A stretch of DNA of 64,000 bases from Polyodon spathula (lineage: Eukaryota; Chordata; Actinopteri; Acipenseriformes; Polyodontidae): NCBI RefSeq assembly GCF_017654505.1, contig NC_054538.1, positions 56,245,684-56,309,683 on the forward strand. Reading direction: 5' to 3'. The position numbers and the translations under genes are program-made. Under the pieces are notes generated by a model. The model searched no databases. It saw only the letters and a list, made by a program, of their open reading frames with translations, and was not told the origin of the DNA. The stretch's first letter is position 1. Each line of letters starts with the position of its first letter. Below are positions 24,843 to 38,883 of this stretch, one piece after another.

Positions 24843-24946
24843 GCTCTGCACGGTTGTTGGGTTCTTTAACTGGATTTTGAGCGGAAAAAAACTACAAGTA
24901 TAAGACAGCAGGTGCTGGCCAGTTTGCTTCCATACAACTTTTATTT

Positions 24947-24956
24947 GGGGGCGGGG
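24947..24956 (+). promoter_or_regulatory. GC box (Sp1-type) near the presumed exon 1b start site
   Basis: GGGGGCGGGG in an otherwise AT-rich region, about 210 bp before the ATG and 150 bp after the ERSE. No TATA box was recognised nearby, so a GC-box promoter starting around 24,960-25,150 is inferred. Confidence 0.45.
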
Positions 24957-25167
24957 TCGTTGGAAAATAAGTGGGCTGGAAGTGACAGCTAAGCTGGAGT
25001 TGCTGCAGCAACACTGGAAGCTAATTGACTGGTTAGCTGTCACCGTGAATCACAGTAATCTTTGGCAGAAGGATAGCAAGGTGTGTGTTCGTACTGGAAT
25101 TATAAGTTTAGAAACTGACATCGGGAACATAAACGTGTCCCGTCTCCCAGAAACAGCAATTTACAGC

Positions 25168-25248
25168 ATGAGCAGACAGCACTGTGTAGTTCTAGGACTG
25201 CTGTCATCGCTATTTTTACGCATATTTCCCTGGGATACCAGAACTGAG
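25168..25248 (+). CDS. ERO1B: ERO1B exon 1b (proximal first exon, signal peptide)
   Basis: Encodes 27 residues, [20 protein letters not shown] followed by PWDTRTE, a short signal peptide like that of mammalian ERO1B, without the Cys-x-Cys of ERO1A. The ATG has A at -3. The frame is open upstream to a GTG at 24982 with no upstream ATG, so this ATG is preferred. The donor is GAG|GTCAGT, phase 0, weaker than the exon 1a donor because C replaces the purine at +3. Confidence 0.82.
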
Positions 25249-25282
25249 GTCAGTGTTGATATCACCCACTTAATGTGTATTT

Positions 25283-25372
<90 letters not shown>

Positions 25373-28300
25373 ATATATATATACCTGTGTAGACTGGTAA
25401 CAGTATTTTTTTGCACTCATACAGCCTAACAAAATGGAAAAGTGGAACTCGTGTTATCAAACTTTTGAATTCTGTAGGTACAGTACGTGTCTGTGTGCTG
25501 TATCTAGTGCTCTTTTTTCTGTCACTAATTACGGTGCCATTGACAGCATTTTAAAGGGTATGAAACTGGCGTGCTTTCAAGTTGTGTTTTTAATGTTAGG
25601 TTAATGGAACAAATAACTGTACAAATACAGTTAATGACAAATACTGTGAACTTATAGTAGTTTCAATTAACACTTTATAATGTACAATTCCTTTATATGT
25701 TAAAGTAGTATTAATTTATGTTTATTAAACATTACTGTCTGTAGAGTAAAAGCAAGCTGTGTTATTCTTTAACAGATGGTGCAAAAAAAAAAAAAAGAAA
25801 CAATATGGAACAAAATATCCCTCAGTTATATATTTTTAAAGGACAATAATAACTGTATCAGCTGCAACTAACCAAATTGATTAGCTCATGCTTTCACTTA
25901 TTAATGTGTGAGACAAAGCTCCACATTCAATTAAGACTGAATGCAAGGTCCTACAGTAGCTCCTTGTGTTGAGCAATCATTAGTCATGTATTTGTGTATG
26001 TATAACTGTTCTGTGGCATATGTCACTATTACAATTAGTTTAGCGTGGGTGGCCTCTTCTGGTCTGGCTCATGTTATTTTTCTGTTCTTTTACTATAATC
26101 CTTTTCAATTCCACCCTAAAATACAATCCCAATTCATTGGTGCCTGTCGTAGGTCATTCATTTTTTTAATTATTTTGTATTGACAGTAGTGCAGTTTTAC
26201 ATTATTGAAATTTAAACGTCACCCACATTGAAATGATGTCATTCGCCGACTAGAAATGGTATTAATCTTCAAGATTAATGTTTAAGAAGCAAAGCATAAA
26301 TGTAAAAAAAGTATTGCGTTTTCTCCTGCTGTATTTTTTATTACACATATCATTTTACTAGCAAGACCTGATTTTTTCTTGAAGGGCTTTAACTATGTAC
26401 TGTAACTATGTAAAAACTAAAATTATACAGCTTGGGGCATCGCATTTTTAGAATTCAACTATGGTGAAGAGCAGTGACAGCAAACTTATACCACAGTTAT
26501 TAAACCATATGCAAATATAATACAAGTAATAACTACCCCACATTTGCAAATCATATGCATACAGTATTTAGTATGTGTGTCTTAAACTAATTGTATTGTT
26601 CTCAGAGCCAAACAGCAGCTGTTTGTATGAGTAGTATTTTAGTGTTCCAGCAGTTTAAAATACCAAACCAATTTGAATTAATCGATGCGCAATCTGTGCC
26701 CTACATTTTGTAAAGCATGTAAGGTTTATATACATAGGAATACGTTCCGTGTAATGCTTATCATTCAGTGTTTTCTGACATCGAAAATATGTTTATATGG
26801 ATATTTTGGTGAAAATCACTAGCTTGGTTTTTGTTGTTTTGGGAAGAAAAAAAACAGACCTATTTACATTTTTTCAATTTCAGGAAATGCTCTAGAAATT
26901 GAATTGATAAGCGTTACATGGACCGAAGAACCATGGTGATGTTTCCTGTAACAGAAACAGAATTCTTCTCTGAGGTTTAGTAAGCATTCATGTAGTAAGG
27001 ACGTGTTTACAGTAACTTGCACTAACAGAAATGACTCTTGCACGTCCATCAAATGTGTTCTGAATGCCTCTAGTGTAGATAAGTCATTTACAATACCTTT
27101 TTTGTAACCCACAATTATTCTTCAGTCAAGTTCTTTTTTTCTTGTTTTTTTTTTTTTTTTTTTTTTGCATTGAGATAAAATGTTCATGTGCAATGCTTAA
27201 TATTTTGTTCAGCATACATTTTTTTAAATGTTTTATTTTACAGAGATGATGTATGTATTCTTTTCAAGTAGTGAAAATATAACTGAATTGTACGACCCAA
27301 GTCCATTTCAGCAAACCAAAGTGGTTGCTTTTAATCATGCATGCCTTGGTAGCGGTAAATGCTAATTAAGACCTTGTGTTTTATAGTTGACAGGTGTCTT
27401 AGATGACTGTTTCTGTGACATAGAAAGCATTGATGTCTTCAACAACTTCAAGATCTATCCCAAAATTCAGAAACTAATAGAGAGAGACTTCTTCAGATAC
27501 TATAAAGTAAGTTCCATAACACCTGGATCTTAAATAAATACATACTGAACCATTCCTGGCACAGTTTTACAAAGCCTGTACAAGTTCATGTAATTGTTAA
27601 TAATTGCCATTAATTCCTAAATAAGAAAATTCTGATCATAGAATAAAGGAGTAGCATATTGGTTTGTTTGCCATCAACATGCTAAATTGTATGTCAGTTT
27701 ACAGAAAACTGTTTTTTAGGGTAAGAAGATTATAGGGAGTATCCGTCTATTATAATCGCAAATATTCCCTCATACATCAGGAATTACCAGACTACAGACT
27801 GGATTACAGTACAAGTATAAACAGGGGTGGTGTACACAAATATATTCTGGATATCAAACCCATCTAAACTACTGTGATCTCCCTTACTTTAATCCTTACA
27901 TTTTCTATGGGGTGACAAAAATAGTTGTAATGCTGTGATGCTGTCTTAACATCATTCACACAATTATTAGTTAGTTTCATTTAGAAATTTGCACAGTAAT
28001 GCTCCATGAGAAATACCTAATGGCAACTGATTCAGGAGCTCTGTACATAAAAAGGAAATGTCAATTAAAAGCTAGAGATTCTCCTGAACCTCTAGTAAAA
28101 TTCATTAACTTCAAATATTGACTAAAAGTAAATTGGACTATCACCATTTCTATATCTGTAAAGCAGAGAACCAGAATGAAAACAAGCAATGCTAGCAGAC
28201 CCATCTTTGTAAGATCAAGAAATGGTGAACAGCAGAAGCAAACCCACGCAGTCTATTCACTACATTGTCCAAGCAGTAGAATTTATTCATATGCTTGTTA

Positions 28301-31300
28301 ATCCATCTTCATAGTCAATAATTTATACATGTTAGGATCAAACAAGAACAAACAATCAGTTTATTGCACATCATGAAAAGTGTCCCCTGCCAAGAATGTG
28401 GTTTTTATATTTTATTTTTTAAACCAAAATTTATTTGGAATGTATGTTTGTGATATTTTTGTATTTTAAAGCCTCTACATAAATTAAAAATGACAGAAAT
28501 ATGTGTCTTTAGCTATTACTTAGTTCAAATCTGTTACCAAAATAATAAGTAAATAGACTCCATCTTGTGTACTAATGTGGCTGTATAATATCTGCATATG
28601 GTTACCATATATTACTCCATTGCTTTTAATTGCCAGTAAATCATCAAATTACAATATGGAAATCATTTTTATTATACTGTAAATCTACAACAGAATGATC
28701 CTTTACATCCCTGACTGACAAGACTGTACTAATTCTGTCTGTGCAGGGGGAACTTTCATCAAATAATAAAAAACTCATAGTCTTTTCAATTTATTTCATT
28801 AACTGCTGCAGCTAGTGGTAGACATTAATTAATTCAGAAATATTAGTCAACACACAAGAGTAAGACTTGGAAAGTGCTGGGACTAAAACAGGAGTTGCCG
28901 GTCTGGACCTTACTGGGGTTTGTCGTTGGCCACGCTGTCAGGGTTAAAGAACAGGACCGAACTACTGTAATCTGACTGACTTTTGATGTAGAGCTAGTGA
29001 AAGACTCCAGAATGCTTCCTTGGGAGATGTGTTACAGCTGCCCTCTAGGGAATGGAAATAGAAAATAAAAAAAATACCAACTGTGCAGCCAGGCTTCTAT
29101 CTGCAGTAGTTGAGTTTCATGGGTTTGAAATTTTTAATTGGAGAAAGTGCTATGTGTCCTTCACACAGCTTTTAGTCTGACAGCTGAGTCCAGGTGGTTT
29201 GCAAGATTTGCGGCCACATATATCCATGAAACTTCAAAAAAGGTAAGCTAATGAGCACTGGTACACCGTTTTTTTTTTTTTTTTTTTTTTCTCTCCATAA
29301 AAATGAGAGTGGCCATTACCATTTTTCATTTGCAGATTTTTGCTTTGTCATATATACTGCAGTTCTGAAAGTAAAACACATAGGGGTATATTTTAATATA
29401 GTGAACTGCAGCAGAGCTACATGCTCTTTTAAAACTGTATTAGTGCTGTTCCTATGGTGCATTGCCCCAGTAAAGATTTTTCATGTCGGATAATGATGCT
29501 GCATTTTTTATTTTTTTGCAGGTAAACCTGAAGAGACCATGTCCCTTCTGGCCAGATGATGGACATTGCTCCATCAAGGACTGTCAAGTGGAACCTTGCC
29601 CAGAGGTATGGACATGGCTTCCTTTGTATCGCTTTACTCTGTAGCTGTCAGTGAGACGAGGAATTTTCCAGATACTTCAGTCTGAAATTCAAATTACGTT
29701 CCAGCTTGTTATGTCCAGATCAAAGACAATCATGTCTGCTTCTGCTGAATAAAAAAAAAAAAAAATCAGCTCGCGAAGGAACTATCAAAATCAAGTATAA
29801 ATTCGCATTCCGCTGTACCCACCTACTGTACTTTGGACAATTTAGTTGTCCTTTGAGCATGCTTTTATTGGCATGGTCTGGGACTACTTATTCCTTTGAA
29901 TCTAAAGTCCTTGCGCATACACATCTGTGCATTATAAGTGATCATGGGTGTCCTGAAATTGCTTTTACCAGGATGGACGATGAGGTGTATTTCAAAATGC
30001 AACTACTTGCATCACAGTGACAAAGTTATTTTGTGAGTATTTAAATGAACTAGCACATATCCCATGGCCCGTACATGAGGAATCAAATGAACTGTCAAAG
30101 TAAATCAATGCCCAAGAGAGCCACCATCCCTGGCACAATAAACGATTAAATAGGCTGTAGTTCCCTAAACACTCTTGATTTGTGTTTTACTTGCTTGCAA
30201 GCTTATTCAGTTATGTAAATGTGCTTTTAACATTGCACCATAGGTCCAGACACCAGTCAGTGAAGAACTGTTGACTTTGATGAACGTTTACACTGGTAAA
30301 AGCAATGTAGTTCCACATTCAAAATGTAGAAGACACTTTTGGTTTCTAAACAAACAAAATCCCTAACTGTAACGGCAGACTAAGTCTTTTTAAGCAAGGT
30401 ACGGTTTTAGTATGTTCAGCATGCACTTAAGAAAAGTGTTTTTTGCAACTTGTTGTCCAAGTTTGGCAAAGCAGTTTGTGCATGTAAGTGGTGTATGTTT
30501 GGGCCTTGTTTTACCCATTGAAACTCAAGTTATAGCTCACTGCAGATGAAAGTTTTATTGTTGCCTGCTGTTAGCCTGCGGTTAGCTGCTAACCTGATTT
30601 ACTTTGGAAAGTAGCTATTTAATTTTAATTTTGCTGTCCGCTGAGAGGGCATTGGAAGCTAACCTGAGAAATGAAAGCGTATCAAGAGTGGAGCAGTGCT
30701 TCTCAGATGCATTTATAGTTAATCCTGCCACATTTACTTTTTTATATGAAATAAACCATTACCTAACATTGGAAATAACATCCACATAAATTAACAGGGC
30801 AGAATTAAAAATGAACGACTTCAGAACTCCGAGGAAGTGCAGGAGATATGCAGGTGTTATTCCCTTGATATTTAGCTGGATTTCATTATGAATTTGCAGC
30901 CATTCTTTGAAAGTGTTACCTTCCACCTCTTTTGTTTACAGAGTAAAGTTCCAATGGGGATTAAAGCTGGCAACTACAATAAAGTAAGTGTTTGGTTTTA
31001 CTTTGAACAGCTGTTACTGCTTTTCTGTTAAAAGACTTGAATCGTAAGCATCTACGTCTAATGTATTCTTATTCAGATTAATTAACTTGCAGTGTTTAAG
31101 GAAACAGTGTGGCCCAGTGGTCAGAGTCCAGGGCTTGTAACCAGAAGGTTACAAAGCAGTTGTAAAAAGGAGGTGTAACCTTTATTGTTTCATTAACTAA
31201 ATTTAAGACACCTATTAGGAGGGTAAAAAAAAGGACATTTAAAGTACTACTGATATAATCCACATCCGCTCATGTCTTTCTTTGCTTCACAAGCTCTTAA

Positions 31301-31417
31301 ATAACTGTAGTGCAAGCCAAGTAAACAATTTTATCAGTGTGTGATGAAAAGGCAAGAACTGTATGTTAACAAGTTTCACTTTACTATCAATTTCTTTTAC
31401 TGGTCTATACTGGGCTC

Positions 31418-31453
<36 letters not shown>

Positions 31454-34400
31454 CAACTCTGCCAGCCCCCTAAAGTTCTCGTTTAGTATGCTGGTTTATT
31501 ATAGACTGTTACTCGGTTCGTCCATCATAAGTTGATGTCGATGAAGACCATAACACATTTTCATTAAGATGCCTCAGGAGTACGGTGAGTGTGCAGATGG
31601 CTGATGAGGCCAATCTGAGCCCGGAACACACTATGGCACACTTGACAGGATATGTTGGAGTGCTCCCAGAGGAAGTGTTGTAGGTTTTTGCCTTGCGCTG
31701 CTGTCTCATGGCATTGCTGACCCTTTTGCATTCTGCAATGGTTACACCATCCCTTATGAGGTTAGGCCAGGTGAGATGCTCTAGAGCAAGACCTTCCTAA
31801 GACTTCAGCTCTGTCTTGAAGCTCTGAGGGACATCTTCAGGGTGTCCTTGAAGCGTTTTTTTTGCCCACCTTGCGATCACTTCCCATCCTTCAGTTCACT
31901 GAAGAAGATTTGCTTTGGGAGGCGAGAGAGTCGGGCATCCTGGTAACATGGCCAGCCCATCTGAGTTGTGCTTTCATAAGTAATGAGCGAATGCTCAGCA
32001 TATCAGCACGTTTAAGGACTACTGTGTCAGGGATTTTGTCCTGCCACGGGATCCTCAGAAGCTTTCTCAGACAGTTCAGATGGTAGTGGTTTAGTTTTCT
32101 GGCATGGCGTTGGTACACTGTCCAGGTTTCACAGCCATCAGTGAGGGTTGGTAGAATGATTGCCTTGTAAACCTTGAGTTTAGTTTCCAATTAGAAGCCT
32201 CTCCTATCCCACACTGTATCACGTAGACGGCCAAAGGTTGCACTTGCCTTGGCAATCCTGTTGTTGACTGTCAGACTGGCAAGACTGTTACTGTAATACA
32301 TGTGACTCTATGGTAAGGTCTTTACTCTTGAATTCAGTCAATATACCGATTTTAGAATGCAGCAAGAAAGTAATCAGACAAACAAAACTAATTTCAATTC
32401 ATGCCCAGTAAATGAAGCTATCGTAACAAACATCAACTGACCTGCTCACAGGCGCATCTAATTTTAAGGCAGCTTCCAGATATTTTCCCTCAGTATCCAT
32501 TTAGCTCATTTTGCAGCTTCACCCAGTTTATTGCTTGTTTCACTGTGGTTTTGGATCTCAACTGACATTTTATGTTCTTTCAATACTTTTGAATTAGGCT
32601 GTTTTAGTTAGTCTAGCATTACTATTTAATTTAATAGCTCCTCAGAGTAATTTTACATTTAACAGATGAAACAGACTCGAACTTTTTTTTTCATCAACTA
32701 ACCTAAAAAGAAAACAGCCGTAGTCATATGAACACCCAGACTATGAAACTGCTACTGAGGACTGTCACCGTTTTTTACACAGTCGTTTATTTATGTTACC
32801 TTATTAAAGTTATTAAGGGATGTTAAATTGAACTGTTTATGTGCAGCAAAGTGTGCAATGAGCTCCTGAAAATAGCTTAAGGCTGCTACACACCAGGTGC
32901 AATGTGATTTTTCAACAGGCAAAAAGATACTTTCACAGCGACTTGATTTGAAAACTGCCAGATATATAAAACTATTAAACATTGCTATTGACAAAACTAT
33001 GATCAAGAATGGTACATATTTGTCCAGTCCAAAAGGATAGGAAACCAGAAGCCTGATACTGCCCCCAAAGGAGAGACGGACACAGAAGAGCCTGGGCACC
33101 ACAACACCCATTGTGCTAGTAGCTTTAATGAGCTTTAATTTCATTTGATAAAGATCATGCATACACAAGGTTCAGAGAATCATTTTTACATGTGCCCTCT
33201 TCCTGTTAAAATCATAAATTATTTGAATAATTATGTTTCGACCTCTAAAAAGGCTTAGTTTGCACAACAATTATTTCAGATTAATAGAAAGTCAACATTT
33301 TATATTGGATACATGTGATCTCGTTGGGTTAGCAGATTTGTATTTGTTCCTAGACAGTTGAATTAATATACATTGCCATTTTGCAATTTAAATACATTGC
33401 GTTGTTATTTAGTATATAAAAATAAAGATTATATTATTATTATGACCTGTATAAGTGAAAGAAAAAACAGGACAGGCTAGATCCAAGCATAGTATCTAAA
33501 GCACTAAAGGAGTCTAAATGTTCATTTATATATTTTTTGCAGTTATTATTTTGTCTATGTCCATTTAGATTTTTTTTAATGTATAATATAAGATTTGAAT
33601 GTATGCAATAGAAAAAAAAGTTAAAATGCTATAATGAATTATCTGCAAAAACCTCTATTACTGCAAATGATAGCCTTTGTTTGCCTTATTCAGACTTTTA
33701 ATAATAACAAAATCAGTGCATATTCATAGCCTCCTGCAGTTTAGTGCAGTTGAAGCTTCTTTCGCAATGTTATCTTCTTTCTCCATACTTTACAATTGTA
33801 TGTACTCTACAATATCACGAACACCTATTTGACAATCCAGTTAACAATCCTGTTAACATCCCCAACAATATTCTCCCTGCATTGAAACCTGCTTTCCATG
33901 TGACGTTACCACATTGCCATGCTCCTTTTTCTGCCCACAGTAGAAGCAGGGTATATTATGCATATTAAAAACAGTAGTTTGGTTTATAGAGATAACAATT
34001 TGTAGGAAACACCTTTTTTAGAACTACAGTATGCAAATATTTTGAACATTTGATAGTTAAACCCTCATGGCATTTTGAATGGTTTATTATTGGAACTTCA
34101 CCAGTTTACACGGTCTGAGTCAGATCGGAGTCACAGCTTGAGTCCAACATCTTTATAAAGAGTGTCAGAATCTGGCAATTTTTTCTATCCATATGTTCAA
34201 TGTCATTTCTACATGTATCTAAAGAAATGATGTTGAGGGATGTTAAAAACATTCATTAACACAAGGTATTGAGAGTTTGGGAATATGTGGATGTACATAT
34301 ATCCCTGTTCATGTGCTCAGCCAGCGACATATACATCTTCTTGAGGATGTGTGGATTATGGTGTCACTGGTCCTTTAAATGTTGTTTCATAACAGTATGT

Positions 34401-37400
34401 TTATTTTGTACATTAACTTAACACCTTAAAGCCTGAATGTCATTCAAACTTCCATATTTTGCAGTATTCACAGGATACAAATACTGTAAAACAAACTGAG
34501 GATTGTGTGCAGGCTAATCAACTTGGAGCTATAAATAGCACTTTAAGGTAAGAATTCAGTTTCAGAAACTCATCACGTTGAAATATGTACTGCATATAGC
34601 GTTTTATTGTAATAAAAGTGGTCTCTTAAATGTGTTTTATTCATTTTATAAGGGTTATACATACTTTGTCGTTTTCTTAAGCAGATTGCGGAAAAAAAAC
34701 ATTCCTATATACTTTTATCTATTATGGTTTTTAGTAGCTTACATAGTGTTGACCTATGTTTTTACGCTGAAACTCATATTTCAGCAGAAGGCTGGGTTTT
34801 CTTATGTTAAGTATGGTACTGACTGGCCTTTGAAGATCACCTTACGCTTGTATCTAGCTTAATTATACTATGCCATAACTTTAATTAGTGATATTTTGTA
34901 CCAGATGTTCTGTAAATTGATCTCCCAAAGTAAAATCAGGTGACATTCAACCAAAGTTGTAAATTGTTACAACTTATACACATCCATTATTTGGTAGTAC
35001 AAAATACACTACAGAATATATAAGCAGAAATACACGAGAAGGTGTGGGTTTTACCACTGCAACCCATGTTTCAGTGGGACTATACATTTCTTTTTCTCAG
35101 TCTGGTAAACTGGATTTGTTTTCAGAGTTCTTGTTTAATTTGTTATGTTTGATTTAGGTTCTACATACAGCCGTTGTGGCACTAATGAACAGCTATGTCA
35201 ATATTTGAACTGCAAATTTTCAGTACTTACTTTGACAGACTGTGGAGAAGAGCCAACATTTACTTTTATTTTACGAGTACACTATGCATAGATAATGACT
35301 ATGCGTGCCCCTGGAAAGTACAGCCATGTGTTTCTTCAGTTATTTGAGGTGGAAGGGACAGGTTCTGAATTATTTGGTTGGCATTTATCTTCACAAGATT
35401 ATGAGTACAAATAGTAAATTACAGAACTTTTCCTGCAGGTTAGGTTTTTTTTTTGTTTTGTTTTTTAAGGAAGTATTGAAAACAATTAATTTTATAAACA
35501 GCATCTTATGAAATTAGTCATTTAGAGCAGGGGTTTTCAACCAGGGGTGCGCATACCCCTGGGGGTCGTGGGTATGCAGGATGATGAAATGCAAAAATGA
35601 AAGTGAAAGAAAATAATGATATTGAATAAAAATTAACAGTATTATATATTATCTCTAAACCACTGTGCATAAATATTTAAGTTTTCTTTAGCAAAGGTTA
35701 GTATAATATAATTTCAAAATGATCATCCACCTGTACACACATGTGATTTCCACTCCGAAATATTACTAGGTTGAGTGAAGCAGGCGTCTGGCTTCTGCTA
35801 TGGTGAGCTCTGCTCACAGCACTCTGCATTGCTCATGAACTTTGCACTTTTCAACTCGCTGTGTAATGGAATACTATTCGGTGAAGTCCAATCTTTCTGC
35901 AGTTTTTAGAAGTAAAAATTACAGTTTGATGGTTTTTGTTTTATTTATTAGTCGCGGCTGCGTTTTAGTAGCACCAATAGCATTTGGTTGAATGTGTTTT
36001 CGATGAGTACATCCAGATTATCCTGTGTATCGCTCCTCAAGGGGATACATTTCTTAATTACAAAAGAAAAATAAGCAGAAAGTGCAAAGCGACAAAGTTA
36101 TACTGAGTCCCTTTGGATCATTTTTATGTTGGCTTTAAAGTTTATCATTGTTAGTTATTATAGTTTTATCTTGAGGTTAATGTTTTTGATGTTGTAAACA
36201 TTTTAAATGGCACCCATAGAAAGCGAAGACGAATAATCTGAAGAGATTCCTAAATGGTGTCTTTTGATTCTGTGCATCTATAGACTTATATAAAAGTTTT
36301 AAGAGTAACTGTTAGGTATTCTGTCCTAAACCAGCGGTTTGTCAGTCCCAGACTTGTTGTGACATAAAGTAAACTTTGCTTTTTTAGTGTCTTTTATTTT
36401 ATTCGAGGACAGCAGCAACTGGGCTAAATTGCTTGGCCCCTTATTCTCCATTTATGCCATAAAATGTGTTAATCAGATTATTCTACCTTTTACTGCAACT
36501 GTGGTACCATTCAGTACAGCAAAAATTGTAAAGTGGTACTTGCGGTGAAACCTCCAGACCCAGAAGGGGTACAGTTTTAAGAAAAGGTTGGAACCCACTG
36601 ATTTAGAGGACAAGAAATTAACAACAGTTGTAAACATTTAGAAAACTTCAGTTACTGATGTACAGGGTGTCCACAAAGTCCTGTTACCCCCATGTTTTAT
36701 TTTCTACAGTGGTCTGACCCACAACTGAAACATGTGGAAGCATGATGATAACTGTATTTAGAAGTACTTTATTGTATTCAGTACAAGTATTTCACTGTAT
36801 TTAGATGCCCGGAGGATCAGTGTGAGAGCCATTTTCATGACAGGTAGTGATCTGTTGTAATGTTTCGTGAGACAGCTTCTGCAACATGGGTGGAGTGACG
36901 AGGCAAAATGTATCTCTGACAGCTTGTTTCAGTCAGACCAGCATTGTATTGCAAAATTCATCATAGGAAAGAAACATGGGGATAATAGGACTTTGTGGTC
37001 ACCCTATATATAGATATACACACACACACACACACACAGTGTCTATAAAAAGTCTACACTCCCTTTCAAAATCTTCACCTTTGTTGCTTTATAGCGTGGA
37101 ATTAAAATGCATTTAATTTTTTTTTTTTTTTCATTTAGCTACACATCCTATCACACAGCACAACTTCCAAGTGAAAAAAATATTCTAGAAATCTGTAGAA
37201 AATTAATTAAAAATAAAAACTGAAATCGCTTGGTTGGATTAGTATCCACCCACTTTGTAAATAGCAATCTCTAAATTAGCTCAGGTGTAACCAATCGCCT
37301 TCAAAATCACACACCAAGTGGCCGCCAACTGTGTTAAATTGTAGTGATTCACATGATTTCAGGATAAATACAGCAGTTCATGTAGGTTTCCTCTGCTGCG

Positions 37401-38843
37401 TAGTGCACTCCAAAGCAAAGACTCAACCATGAGCACCAAGGCACCTTCAAAAGAACTCCTGGACAAAGTTGTTGAAAGGCACAGATCAGGGGATGGGTAT
37501 AAAAAAATATCAAAGGCCTTGAATATCCCTTGGAGCATAATCAGCACTATTCTTAAGAAGTGGAAAGTGTATGGCACCACCAAGACCCTGCCTAGATCAG
37601 GCCGTCCCTCCAAACTGGATGACTGAGCAAGGAGACGACTGATCAGAGAGGTTAACAAGAGGCCAATGGCAACTTTACAAGAGCTGCAGGCTTTTATGGC
37701 CAAGTCTGGTCAAAGTGTGCATGTGACAACAATATCCCAAGCATTCCACAAATCTGGCCTGTATGGTAGGGTGGCAAGAAGGAAGCCATTACTCAAGAAA
37801 GCCCACCTTGAATCCCGTTTGAAGTATGCAAAAAAACATTCAGGAGATTCTGTAGTCATGTGGCAAAAAGTTTTTTAGTCTGATGAAACTAAAATGGAAC
37901 TTTTTGGCCTAAATGCAAATCATTATGTTTGGCACAAACCCAACACACTGCATCACCCAAAGAACACTATCCCTACTGTGAGGCATGGTGGTGGCAGCAT
38001 CATGTTATGGGGATGTTTCTCATCAGCAGGGACTGGGGCACTTGTCAGTATAGAAGGAAAAATGAATGGAGCAAAGTACAGAGAAGTCCTTGAGGAAAAC
38101 CTGCTGCCCTCTGCAAGAAAGCTGAAACTGGGATGGAAGTTCACCTTTCAGCATGACAACGACCCAAAGCACACAGCCAAAGCTACACTGGAGTGGCTAA
38201 GGAACAAAAAGGTAAATGTCCTTGAGTGGCCCAGTCAAAGCCCCGACCTAAATCCAATTGAAAATTTGTGGCATGACTTGAAGATTGCTGTCCATCAGCG
38301 CTCCCCAAGGAGCTTGACAGAGCTTGAAGAGTTTTGTAAAGAAGAATGGTCAAATAGTGCCAAATCTAGGTGTGCAAACTTGGTAGAGACTTATCCCAAC
38401 AGACTCACAGCTGTAATTGCTGCCAGAGGTGCTTCCACCAAGTATTAACTCAGGGGGGTGGAGACGGTTATCCCGAACTCTACCTCACAGCTGTATTGTC
38501 GGCCATATGAAGGTGAGTTGGTTCCATCCAGCGCGTAAACGAAGCTTGGGAGACTTGAAGAGTTTTTTAATCATATACATGGTTTGTTTTCTGCAATTAA
38601 AAGTCTTTTTTCCCCTTAAACTGTGGAGTATTTTTTGTATGGAGACAAAAATGTTTTTTTGATATTGCATGAACTCTGAGGCACTGACACACAACAAATG
38701 GTTGAAAAACGGGTTACAAAGGGGATGTGAAACTTTGCTCTAGGGCAAACTGTATATATAGGGTAATGGGTGATATTAGACTTCCTATATAGGTATATGT
38801 ATATTATATAGATATATAGTATGGTCGATATATATATTATGTA

Positions 38844-38883
<40 letters not shown>

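Larger units (their letters stand above)
21069..25167. other. Interval between the two ERO1B first exons
   Basis: Contains a Tc1 relic and, from 24,770, the exon 1b promoter. Otherwise AT-rich with no coding exon recognised. Confidence 0.6.
30984..34464 (+). other. ERO1B intron 4
   Basis: Carries a SINE head fragment and a minus-strand LINE relic; the remainder is AT-rich and unassigned. Confidence 0.75.

Noticed and set aside
24982..25167. Upstream extension of the exon 1b frame (MTAKLELLQQHWKLI type)
   Set aside because: It begins with GTG, has no ATG, lies in the GC-box promoter region and would bury the signal peptide. The ATG at 25168 with A at -3 is preferred.
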